Made by a program: the position numbers and the translations under genes. From Naematelia aurantialba (lineage: Eukaryota; Basidiomycota; Tremellomycetes; Tremellales; Naemateliaceae), in NCBI GenBank assembly GCA_021527695.1, contig JAKFAO010000008.1:930001-994000 (forward strand): a stretch of 64,000 nt of DNA, read 5' to 3'. A model generated the notes under the pieces. It was not told the origin of the DNA and made no database searches. It saw only the letters and a list, made by a program, of their open reading frames with translations. How positions within the stretch are numbered: the first letter of the stretch is position 1; each line of letters opens with the position of its first letter. This document shows, one piece after another, positions 22,591 through 32,943 of this stretch.

Positions 22591-25045
22591 CTACTGCTCC
22601 TGCTCCTCGTCGTACCCCCGGGCGATACCGCCCCGCCCCTCCTCCAGCACCGCGGGCTCGTCCATGCCATAACGCGGTTCGAGGCCCCTGAACTCCCGAC
22701 TTGACAAATACGTGCCTGCGCTCGTCAGCTTCGGATCCCTTTGCGTTGCTTGAGCATATCGCCGGTGGCCGCCGCTTTGCTCGACTCGTTCCGGCGTGGC
22801 GTGGACAATAGTTTCGCGGGGGGCTAGCAAGGCGGTCTTGCGGAGGAGGGAAGGGAGTTGTGCGCCGGGGACTCGGACTCACTTCCTACAGACTCGAGCT
22901 TGGCCAGGCTGAATTCCTTGGTCCGCAGCGTGAGGTCTTGGACACCAATACCACCGATAGCGCCAGCGCCTAGTTCCGAATGGGACTCGGACTCGGCGCC
23001 GCCGAATGTCTTCCTGGACCGATACGTCCCCGTCACCAGGGAGAACTCTAGCCCCTCTTCTTGCTCCTCGTCGTTCTCGCTCCGCCCGTCTTTGGCAACA
23101 CGTTGCTCGTCCTCGCGTTCTCGTGCAGCTGCAGCGGGTCAGGCTCCATGTGCACAGCAATGCCCCAGGGCGGAAGAGGGGCGAACGAACCTGCAAGCAC
23201 CTGACCCATGTCAAGCGTCCATTTATCTGGCTCCCAGCCGGCTTCTGGGCCTCTGAGGGCCATCTGCAGCTCCCATGGCGTGATGATCGGCCGCAGAAAG
23301 TCCTACGACCGTCAGCTGCAAAGTCTAACTGGACTGCATATTCTACTGGGCACGTGGAGGATAGATAGATAGGGGCGGGGTAGGCTGGACCTGCGCGTAC
23401 CTTGTTATCCACTACGCCGCCCTCGTTGCATCCCACGAGGACAAAGCACTCGATCGCGTCGAAGTTGGCCAGCTTGGCTGGGTTGAGCCGCCCCACACTG
23501 AGCGTGTAGCTCTTCTTGCGGGCGCGGCGAAGGTCCGCTCGGAGCTGGTTCAGGAGGTCTCGCGCGTTGGCCAAGCCGATAGAAGAGACGACGAGCCCGA
23601 AGACGTCGGACGACATGGCGCTGTGCAGGGCGAACAGGCGGCGCGAGAGCAGGCGCGATGTCGTGGGATGCTGGGGAGTCACACTGCGCAGCGACGGCGC
23701 GTACGAATACAGCTTGTGCACGTCAGAGCGGCGCAGCGAGGTCGAGGGGGCGAACAGCGGATAGACAACTCACAGGGTTACCAGCATGGGTCATCTGGAG
23801 ATTCAGGAGGCTCCGCCCCTCTTCTCCCAGGTAGAAGACGACACAGTCGCGCATGTCTATCCCTGGTGGCGGCTCGATTATTCTCAGCGCGGGAGATTTG
23901 CCCTTGTCCCCCTCGGCAGGTGTGGCCGACTTGAGAGCCGGTCGTCGGATCACAGCGAACGATACGGGGAATGGACAACGCGCCGTGAAAGTCTGCTCGA
24001 TCTCCTCTGTGACACGGCGCGTTAGCTCTGCATATCTTCATATCTCTCACACCGCGCCTCCAGCGTGGTGGACCTGTGTGAGCTCGAATATACTCACCTG
24101 CCAGCCAATCCAGGGACACATCCCAGACAACGACGGCGGCCTTCTTGCCGTCCTCGCCGTCCATGTCGCTCCGACACGAGACTACGAGCTGCTCGGCCGC
24201 ATCGTGTACGTCCAGGCTTCGCCGGGGGAAGACGTAGTGCACAGGCAGGGCGTCTGTCCTACCGTCTCTCCATTAACCACAGATGCCAAGCGAGAAGGCA
24301 AGCTGGGGGATATGACGGCACGTACGGTGTCAGGCAGGCGTGGCCGTAATGGACTAGCAGGTCGGCGGGCAGGTGCAGGCAACTCAGCACGTCGGGACAG
24401 CATCTACGGCGAGAATGAGCGGACACGTCCTAGATTTCTCCGATGGGGAGGGTCGAGAAGGGAAATCTCGGTAACGGAGCCAGTGAAGGCGTAATCGTGA
24501 ACGACAGGCATGATATGCACTCGGTGGGGGAGACGATGGTCGGGAGAGGGATGTGAAGCGGAGCAGGAGCAGGTGTCTGGGCCGAGTAACAGAGGAAGAC
24601 GCACGATCCGTAGGTGCTATCCGCAAGCACGTAGCATTGAGCACCACTGCTGGCTACCCGCTTCTGGATGGACTTGAACACAGCCGGCGAGGACGGAAGC
24701 AGCTCGTCTGGGAACTGGAGGCCGATCTACAGGCCAGGCAATGAGTAACGGTCGTCCAGTGCCTCGTCTCTACGCCGTGCATGGTGGACGATGCAGCAAT
24801 TCGGGGACACTGGAAGCGGTGAAGACGGGAAGCAAAACACTCATAGAAGAGGCGAAACCAGCCCCACTCACAGTCTTGTACCCTCCATCCAACACGATCC
24901 CCACCGTCTCATCCACCTCGAACGCCTCTTCCAGCGACAGCCGCGCGCTCGCATCGCCCGTACTGCTCGGCCCAGCCTCGGCGTGCACCTCCAGCTCGGG
25001 ATGGTCAAACGCATGCTGCGCCGCGGTGGACATGAGCTCGGACAT
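22591..25045 (-). CDS. DPH2: Diphthamide biosynthesis protein 2 (DPH2)
   Basis: DPH2 pairs with DPH1 in the radical-SAM-like iron-sulfur enzyme that starts diphthamide synthesis on elongation factor 2. The start at 25043-25045 opens MSELMSTAAQHAFDHPELE. Recognisable blocks in order: VDETVGIVLDGGYKT, FKSIQKRVASSGAQCYVLAD then STYGSC, LLVHYGHACLTP, LPVHYVFPRRSLDV, VSSIGLANARDLLNQL, KKSYTLSVGRLNPAKLANF, ECFVLVGCNEGGVVDNK and a PIITPWELQMA block. These follow the DPH1/DPH2 fold order. The C-terminus (YLSSREFRGLEPR...) ends at 22591. Several introns interrupt the gene and I did not delimit them all. It lies tail-to-head with FAN1 on the same strand, 525 bp away. Confidence 0.9.
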
Positions 25046-25569
25046 CGTCGATCGCTTGTTTAAGTAGCTAGGTAGCCCCGCGTCCGCGGTCCTGCAGCTC
25101 CACAGCCTTGATCCAGCAGCTCCACAGCCCTTGATACGATACCTCCACGTCCTTGATACGGTACCTCCGCGTCCTTGATACGGTACCTCCACGTCCTTGT
25201 GCGGTAGCGCCGCGTCTGGCTCGCGAGGCAGAATGTAGACGTTCAAGAGTTGGTGGATGGCTGCTAATCGAGGCCGCAACTTTTGCTGCAAAGCCACGCG
25301 ACGCGGTGGAGGTCCGGGTGAGATTGGGTGGCGAAATTGTTCACTAGATCCAGCAGCAAGCTGCAATAATGCAAGAGGTGCAAGGTGCGAGGTGCAAGTG
25401 CAAGAAGTGCAAGGTGCAAGTGCAAGAAGTGCACAGATCCGATGCGGAGCAGCGTACATGCGTACAACAATGATGAGATACAACGACAACAATCCCAAGA
25501 CGCAACATCACCTACCCTTTCCCTTCTCCCCCTCTATCGTCCCCCTTCTCCCCCTCTACCGTCCCCCTT
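25046..25569. repeat. Intergenic region DPH2/FAN1 with short tandem repeats
   Basis: At about 25115-25205 an ~24-bp unit (CCTTGATACGGTACCTCC core) repeats four times with divergence. At about 25370-25435 a GTGCAAG-based repeat (GTGCAAGTGCAAGAA) follows. A C/T-rich tract at 25505-25569 precedes the FAN1 stop. No gene. Confidence 0.75.
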
Positions 25570-28500
25570 CTATGTCCTTTCCCAGTACCCACCTTCCTCT
25601 CCGCCACTATGACACCTCACCTCCTCCCTCCCCTCCCACCCTTCCTCCTCCTCGTCCATCTCCCCTCCATCCCATTCCCCATCTCCATCCCCATTCTTCC
25701 TCCCCTTCTTAACCCCATCAAGGCTCTCACGGCGCTTCGCCCCATTCCCCTTCCAGCCATTCTTGACCCCAGACTTGACTAGCTTGACAGGCTTGGCTTT
25801 GACGCTCTTGATCTCGTCTGTGCTGGATTTCCGTTTCTTCCCCCCCGACCCGGGTTTCACCTGGGTATCCTCCACCGAATCAGACGCCTTGACGCGGCAC
25901 ACTTCGACCTGGATCCCCGCCGAGAGGAGCACGTCGATCCAGATCTGCCCTCGTCAGTACGTACTTGCATTGTAGTCGGTTGCATTCAGTCTACAAGGTG
26001 CAGGACGGCACTCACCTTTTGGGTTTCAGAAAGGCTGTCGCCCGGTCCCTTGACTTCCACGAAACGTACGTCCCTCCTGGCGTAATCCCACACGCTACAG
26101 CAATGTCAGTGAATTATGTCTTACGGTGACAGCGGAGTATTCATGTCTTTCCCGTTTCTTCTCTCCCTGTTGCACGCTCTGCCATTTGCACGCTCTGCCA
26201 TTTGCACACTCTGCCATTTGCACACTCTGCCTGTTGCCGACCCGCCCGTTACAACGCCACGCCGCAGTGACACAACTCACATGAGATCCGGCACCCCCGA
26301 CACGCGATGCCTATACTCCTCGCCCAACATCCTCGCGACGCCTTGCACCCCTGTCCCGCCTATACATTCCAGGATCTCCTCTAGCTCCTGCGCCCCGTAC
26401 TCCCAATTCACGCCGACCGCCCACGTCCCCCGCGGCCGCTCCCTCGCGTCCGTCTCGCGCAGCACCTCCAGCGCGCGCGAGGTGTCGCGGAGCTCTGCAA
26501 GCCGGGCCTCGAAGATCTCCGCGCGCGACGGCGCGAACGTATCTTCCCCGAGATCGAGTGGCGCCGTCTGGTACGGCGTCTCAAATGCGCCCGGAAGGGG
26601 GTGGTACAGCACTGGCCAGAGGAGGAGGGCGAACAGCGTCGTCAGGATCGACCCTTCGCTGTGAAATCTGCGCGAATGAGCATTACCCCTACATCACAGC
26701 CTGGCCGAGTGGAACGAAACGACGTGGGCTCGTCCTCGTACGGTCGGAATCGCAAACTGCACAGTCGATGCTCACCCCTTGTAGCCTCGAGCTTCCCACC
26801 ACTCCAGCACCCATCCCTCGACAGTGACCTCGCCCTCCTTACCTACCCACACACTCTTCCCAGTCTGCTGGATCCCTCCGCGTGACGTGACATCTCCATC
26901 GTCCAGACCCAGACTCGCTTCTCGGTCTTCTCTATCGCCAGTTCCGCTGCCACTTCTATCTCCGTTCCCCATTCCAGGTCGAGCAGAGCTGGAACTTGAC
27001 CTCGCTTTGATCTTGGGCTGCCCGAGGTTCTCCGCCACCCGCTGCGCGACGAGTTCACGTGTCTCGCACGTCAACAGCTGGGCATACGAGATGTGCCGTT
27101 CGTCAGCAGGCAGCTCGAGCTTGTTCTCCAGCCGCGTCAGGCGGCGAGACAGCGCCGGACGATAGACTGAATGAGGTGTGAGCGTGTCTTTGGCGTCGCA
27201 AGCGCGCAAGTGAACCAGCGCAAGACTCACTGAGATGTGTATCCTCATCCAGCAGTCCATCGATACAGACCTGAGTCGCCTCGTTCAGTTTCTGTTCTTT
27301 CTCTTCCGGAGAAGCATTGTAGTGGTTCATGAGGACCAATGCCCAGCGGTCATACCAAGCTCTGCATTCATCAGCGACAGTCACTTGCCCGCAGACGCCG
27401 ACACTCACCCGCGCTTCCCTCTTCGCCACCTGCGTTGAGCCAGGAGCTCCTTCAAAACCATACACTCAAGATTATACTCGTGCAGGATTGCAAGGGCCGC
27501 CGCCCCCTTGTATACTATTCGCGTCAAGACGTGACCTGCGCCGCAGAATCAGCAACCGCCCTGTGTGCGTCCGACGACAGTTGCACCAGCGGAAATAACA
27601 TAAGGAGACAGACATACACGTTTGGAAGCGGTCACCCGCCACCCCTCGCCCCTCGCGAGAGTCCTCTGCCACCATCCGCTTCCATATGGGCCACACTCCC
27701 TCCCATATCCGCTTAACGACCTGCGCTCCTTCCGTCCGCGCGAGGATCTTGCCATTAAGGTTGACTCCCATGCCGCCACGCAGGCCGCTCTTCAGATCCG
27801 CCCAGTTATCGCCCAGGGCATCACCGACGAGCACTTCCCAGTAACTCGCCCGTTCCCACTCTAGCAGTTCGCCCCGGTTCGCCCAAATGAGACTTCTGGT
27901 CGGCTCCCCGTAGTCGGGGTACCGCCGTTTGTGCGACGTAACAAGAATGGACGGGAGCATCAAACTGGCTCCGGCGGAACTTGGAGGCGGGGTACGCGAG
28001 TAGATTAGGTTGACTCGTGCGATGAGGTTATGCAGCGGCGCGGTGAGTTGGACTGCAGCGTGACCGAGATGCGGTAGCAGGTCAGCGACGAGTAACGACT
28101 CGGAGGTTATTCGTCCCGAGGATGACAGGGGGAGCCGGACTTGGATTTCTTGCTTTGCTTGGTGACCTTGCTTTCCGTTTGCCTTGAGAGGCGTGAACCC
28201 CAGCACCGTCTGCTTGCTAGCAACTGCCTTGAGGGCGAGGATACACGCTTCCCGATTGCTTAAGCGGGCGAGTGGGACCTGCCGGAGGCGAGCTAGACGT
28301 CGAAGTTCGTCCGCAGAGATACACGACATGATCTCGTCTAGGGTCAGCTCGGTGTGGTCCCTCGCCAAGGCAGATATTCGCGGCGGCGACTTGGGCGTCA
28401 ATGAGAACTCCTCGGCAAAGGCATCAAGCGGCGGCGAGTCGGCACCGCCTCGAGTGGAGCTGGACGAGGTCGACGTCGATCTCGAGGAGGCGGGACGTGC

Positions 28501-29537
28501 AGGTGGCGGTGTAGAGACGATAGCGCCGTGGTCGTCCAGCTCGATACGGTCCACGCGGCTCGCCCAGAGGGATTCTCGAATCGCCTCAGCTAGGTCTGGG
28601 TCCGCCTTCTCCTCCTCTGCCGATAGTCCCGTCTCGAGGTGAGCCCAGGGTTTATCCTTGGTCATCTTCTTCCCTCTCTTCCGACTTTCCCCCTGGGTGC
28701 TCGCCCTGCTCTTCCGGCTTTCGTCCCCCTGGACGCTCGCCCTGCTCTTCTGGCTTTCTTCCCCCTGGATGCTTGCCTTGCTCTTCCGTCGCTCATCGCC
28801 CTGGAGACGCGCGTTGCTCATCCGACATGTATCCCTCTCGTCGCAATCCTCGCTGTCACCCTTGCTCTTGCTCTTGCCATCGAGCGAGCTGGGCGTCGGG
28901 TAGGTCGTACGAGCGCTCAGCGGCGTTCTAGACGGTCCAGCTTCGCCATCTGCCGGTTCGACCGCTTCGCCTGCGGCAATGTCGGCAGGAATAGGTAGTG
29001 GTCCAGACAGGGCCTGCATCGCGCGCTTGACCCCTTCTTCCCCTAGTTCCGGAGAGTAGGTGACGGACAGAGCGGAAAAGGGATGGATCTTGCCTTGACG
29101 CCGGAGCAGCAACCGCGTGAGGAGGTACTTTGGCTCGTCTGCATAGATCAGCATGGAACGAGCTATTTGAGCGTAAATAGACGTGATGAGCAGACTCACA
29201 TGGCAGACGAAGCATGTAGTCGAGTACCCACAGCTCGCGAGGAGTGAACAGGTACGTCTCGACATGCAACACCGTCCTAATCATCTCTGCGCACCGTCAG
29301 CTCGTTCCAGTTGGCGATGGCGTACAGCCAAACGAGGTGGTGCGGCTCACCTTCAAACAGGCGCACATACATGGACACCGTGGTACCATCCTCGTTGACG
29401 TCCTGCTGTGCTTCTGCCGATGCGAACGGCGCGGCATCCTTCTCGCTCGTAGGTGAAGGCGACGGGGTGATGGGGAACTGCCCAGACGAGTTGAGCGTCG
29501 GGAGCGTGAACGACGGCGGAGGGGGAGACGAGTTCAT
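25570..29537 (-). CDS. FAN1: FAN1 structure-specific nuclease (VRR-NUC) with UIM-like motif
   Basis: FAN1 is a 5'-flap/exonuclease for interstrand crosslink repair. The chosen start at 29535-29537 (MNSSPPPPSFTLPTL); an in-frame ATG at 29604-29606 is possible. Early block: IRTVLHVETYLFTPREL, YLLTRLLLRRQGKI, the FAN1 N-terminal fold. A charged, disordered insert follows, with three 36-bp units (about 28680-28815; GxExxKSxASxQ). Then comes a UIM-like helix (DPDLAEAIRESLWAS, about 28561-28615). A SAP-like unit (ADELRRLARLRQVPLARLS), the helical/TPR-like middle and the C-terminal VRR-NUC domain complete it. Active-site residues visible: YRHRVSGVPDL (Asp) and RFVEVKGPGDSLS (E-x-K). The C-terminus is Lys- then Glu-rich. 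The gene is divergent from NDUFA5. Family confidence is high. Confidence 0.93.
26170..26235. repeat. 16-bp tandem repeat in a FAN1 intron
   Basis: Four to five copies of a 16-bp unit (CACGCTCTGCCATTTG with CACACT variants) lie in the intron that follows the GVPDLM coding block. Confidence 0.85.
28680..28815 (-). repeat. 36-bp coding tandem repeat in FAN1
   Basis: Three full units and one partial unit encode Gly-x-Glu-x-x-Lys-Ser-x-Ala-Ser-x-Gln. They are basic/polar and lie upstream of the UIM-like helix. Confidence 0.85.
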
Positions 29538-29830
29538 TGTGCTTCGTGAGCTCGAGATGCAGTGGCACAGCGCACAGACAGCATTTGACTCCCTTGCGAG
29601 CTGCAACCAGCTGCAGCTGTATAAGCGGCAAGACTATACTATGGTACAGGCAACCGCAGCCGAGTCGGACGCGATGACTTTTGGGATGCATTTCGCGTGG
29701 CTGCCTGATATCTGCAAAATCAGGCACATGAATATCAGGCAGACCTGGCCTGCCAGGACGGCCCGCCAATGCTAGATCGCTGGTTTGTGGAATCCTCAGT
29801 TTGTCAGTGCAGAGGTTGTCTGGACGTAAC
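29538..29830. promoter_or_regulatory. Bidirectional promoter FAN1/NDUFA5
   Basis: A 293-bp spacer lies between opposite start codons. A 10-bp near-palindrome (CTGATAT...ATATCAG) sits around 29704-29737. I do not assign a factor. Confidence 0.45.
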
Positions 29831-30884
29831 ATGCTGCGCGCATCACGGCCGCTCTTCGCGGCGATCAAGTGAGTCGTCGCTGCTTTTCGTATTCCCGGAC
29901 GACGGGCTGGCTGCAATGGCCAACCCCTTCTTCTCGCCCATCCCCTTTCTTCTCTTGTTTCCCGTCTTCCCATTGCTTCCCTTCATTCACAGGGTGGGAG
30001 TAATGCGCGATGAGTCATAAGGGTGGTAGAGAGGCGGTACCAGTGCAGGCTGTGTATAGGATCTGTTCTCGTATTCGCGCCTGTAGCGAGACGGCCCCCT
30101 GGTCTGGCCCATGATACTCTTGCTGATACTACCCCGCAGACCCGTCAAAGCCTCAACCGCCATCACAGGTCTCGAACCGCACCCCGATCCCATCCCGGCT
30201 CTTAAAGCACTGTACCAGACCAACCTCAACCTCCTCGGGGCCATCCCAGCTACTTCTGTGTATCGTCAGGCCACCGAGGCACTGACGAAACATAAGCTCG
30301 CCGTACGTCCAGCGCCGCTTCAATCCCCACCAGCCCTTGCTATGTCGGCTCGCGGTGGGCCCTCCGCGATCTACCTCTACGATGCATAGCCGCCGGATGA
30401 TCTACTCTACGATGCATAGCCGCCGACGAGTCCTTCCAGCAGCCTCGCTGACGCTTTGCAGGTCGTGGAGAAAGCGGGCGATGACGTACAGTCCATCGAG
30501 AGCGAGTTTGGGCAGATTGTCGAGCAGACGCTCGAGGAAGGCAAGGCAGAGCAGGGCTTGATCGGCAAGATGATCGAATGGAAGTCGTGAGTCTTGGCTC
30601 CCTGTCTGTCCGCCTCTCGTCCCACTTGCTCGTCCGCCTCGTTCCTCGCTCCTCAGATTTCCCGTTGGCAATCCTGCCTTCGTACCCCAAGTTCGCCTCC
30701 AAGCTGGAAGCATGGCCTTCTCATTGGGAGAGGCTCCTTTCTGCCTCCCGTAGTTTCCGCGAGAGATGACGATTGTCGCTGATGGGCATTGTGTTTCAGC
30801 TGGGAGCCGCTCGAGCAAGAGGCTCCGGCCGAGCAGTGGCGGTACTTTGAGCCGGGGAACGACGAGGAATCCCTTCCTAGCTGA
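29831..30884 (+). CDS. NDUFA5: Complex I subunit NDUFA5 / 29.9 kDa (B13) family
   Basis: This is an accessory subunit of mitochondrial NADH:ubiquinone oxidoreductase. Exons 29831-29868, 30140-30302, 30462-30586 and 30800-30884 give 136 aa in frame. The first exon encodes MLRASRPLFAAIK, a typical short import signal. It joins across a 271-nt intron to PVKASTAITGLEPHPDPIPA, the family N-terminal signature. Then come PATSVYRQATEALTKH, VEKAGDDVQSIE, GKMIEWKSWEPLE and QWRYFEP. Choosing the 29831 ATG is supported by phase, targeting character and the GTGAGT donor. A 27-bp duplication (CTCTACGATGCATAGCCGCC) lies in the second intron. Confidence 0.93.
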
Positions 30885-31228
30885 GATGCAGTATCTGCCT
30901 TGATTATGTCGCTTGCTTCTCTTGCTGTCAATCTGGTCGCGATCAATCTTCATTATGATCCTTACTTCTCTTGCGTCAATCTGGTCGTAATCAATCCCAC
31001 AGCAGATAGTCTGCTTCACTGATCAAGTAGGACCCCTTGTGTCGAACCCCGCTTTCCCCACAGGCGTTCCGTGGGACTAATCTGGGCACTGTCGTATCAC
31101 GTCGGTACAAGGACAGTCGGATGAAAGGTTTGAGATGACCACCATGGACCGGCGAGTCTGTGTCGTAAAATCCTCCGTTACGGCTTAGCGACATGGAAGC
31201 GAGACGATTCCCAGCGAAAGGATGAGTC
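30885..31228. repeat. Intergenic region with a ~35-bp direct repeat
   Basis: TCAATCTGGTCG plus ATCAATC occurs twice, at about 30927-30950 and 30975-30999, as part of a longer duplicated block including TTACTTCTCTTG/TTGCTTCTCTTG. Otherwise nothing is seen. Confidence 0.7.
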
Positions 31229-32125
31229 ATGGAGGAGGCGAGAAAGGAGCGTGTAATGTACGTGTTTTGCCTTCGCGAAGGTGAGCATGAGAAGGCTGCG
31301 AGGCCGCTTCATGCTGAGACAAGTACGGCCGCCATTTCACTCGGCGCTGACTGCGAACCCAAGCTTCATATACGAGTGACAGGTACGATGACCGTGATCT
31401 CGTCTCTGCCTTATTCACAATACTGGCTCCCGTTTGTGCATCTGCATCTGCAGCTTAATCTCTGGACTGCGCCTCGTATGGCAGACCGCACAGCTCTCGA
31501 CATGGCGGCGTCCAACTGGGCGTTTACCGTGCCTGCATCCGCCTCTGCGGGCGGCAGGCCCACGCCTCTTGCGGATTCCCGGCGCGACTTCTACCCTGCG
31601 CCTCCGAGCTGCGACGCTCGGGCGAGCGACAGCCCTGGCTTTATGCAGCTGGACTCGAGCTCCTGGTGCGTTGGGCACAAGACGCTCAGACTGACCGACG
31701 GCCGCTTCGACCATCGGGAGCGCTCCGACCTGGCACAATGGATCATTGACAGTGCGAGAGCGGCCGCGACGCGGCGGTACAGGCTGGCGTACACGCGGTT
31801 CAGCCCTGGCGCAGACCCATTCGAGACCAGCATACACGACGCTGTCAACAGCCTCCTGGACCCCGTCTACACCGCGCGCAACACAGAGACTCTGACGGTC
31901 AAGCGAGTGTTCGCTGTGTACGGGACCATGGGGGGCGCGTGGTGCACGTGTGAGGTGCAGAACAAGAGGTCCAAGACAGTGGGCTCCAGGTGGTGTTCGC
32001 CGCTGTTCCGCGAGAATATCGACAACCCTCATATCGCTGCGACTGCAACGCTCACGCATGGGGAGTTTGCAAGGCGCTTTTACGCGCGGGACAGCGATGC
32101 GCGGCCCGACGGAGGCGGGGGGTAG
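31229..32125 (+). CDS. Hypothetical protein, single exon, no recognised family
   Basis: An open frame of 298 codons. The first 83 residues look poorly protein-like. An in-frame ATG at 31478 (MADRTALDMAASNWAF) begins more convincing sequence, so the true start may be there. The region after it is rich in Arg, Ala and Asp and has scattered Cys (SSWCVGHKT, GGAWCTCEVQN, SRWCSPLF). No signal peptide, membrane segment or known motif is visible. It has no introns, unlike most genes here. It could be a lineage-specific gene or a chance GC-rich ORF; the minus-strand frame of similar length is equally open. Confidence 0.45.
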   Translation: MEEARKERVMYVFCLREGEHEKAARPLHAETSTAAISLGADCEPKLHIRVTGTMTVISSLPYSQYWLPFVHLHLQLNLWTAPRMADRTALDMAASNWAFTVPASASAGGRPTPLADSRRDFYPAPPSCDARASDSPGFMQLDSSSWCVGHKTLRLTDGRFDHRERSDLAQWIIDSARAAATRRYRLAYTRFSPGADPFETSIHDAVNSLLDPVYTARNTETLTVKRVFAVYGTMGGAWCTCEVQNKRSKTVGSRWCSPLFRENIDNPHIAATATLTHGEFARRFYARDSDARPDGGGG

Positions 32126-32943
32126 CGAGGCTCGTCGAGGTAGTAGGCTAGCGCGGTCGTCGTCGTCCATCATGCATGCGTATCGTATCCCATGCAGACA
32201 TGTCTGCTGGCTTGCTTGCATTGCCCATATGGGACAAGGGACAAAAGAACTGCCAGTGAAGGAGTAATACAGACGAGAGAGTTCAAGCCACGTGTCAGAA
32301 AAGTTGCTCGTTGCAGGGTTGGAAATTGAGTTAGACCAAGACACGAGTGGAAACTAGGCGCAGACGCCTCTTGAGCGCGCGCGGGGGGGGGGGGGCAAGC
32401 AACAACTCACCACCCGTCGACTCCCATTACCAAAAGCATCCTCTTCGTCGCCATCACCACCACCACCACCTGCACCCGTACGCAGCACCCGCGCTCACTG
32501 TCGTTTCGTACTTGAAAACCGGCTGGGACAGATCCCCAGTTGATCGTGATTGGGTCCCGGACACACCCGGCTGTGCGAATCCCCCTCTTGTTTTCCCGCG
32601 GTTCCCATCGACTCCAACACCTCTCACGCACCGTCCTCGACCAAGGCTCGGCGTCTCACTGCTCACTCGTCACTCGTCCCCACTCGGCGCTCACCGCTCC
32701 ACTCGGCACACACGTCCCCCCCCCCGCACGACTTGGCTTGGCACTGCTGTTCCCCCCTCGTCGTGCAAGCTCGCCCTCGTCGCGACGCAGCGAGTAGTTC
32801 GGGCACGACGAAAACGGGCCGAGGCACCGCGACGACGCGCTGATTGAATTCCCATCCATCATCCTCACGTTCGCGTTCATCGTCTTCCATCTAGTCATCC
32901 TTTCTATTCCACCTAGTCACTCTCCTGCACCCGGACCCGATCA
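32126..32943. promoter_or_regulatory. Upstream region of the TPT-type transporter
   Basis: About 0.8 kb. It contains a run of 13 G at about 32383-32395 and a C-rich leader (32400-32940) with very few G. No convincing gene. Confidence 0.5.

Noticed and set aside
12511..29537. A DNA-repair gene cluster (EXO5, FAN1) as a functional island
   Set aside because: Unrelated housekeeping genes lie between them on both strands; proximity is probably chance.
31020..31075. tRNA-like B box (GGGGTTCGA on the minus strand)
   Set aside because: No matching acceptor stem or A box at the right distance could be found by eye.
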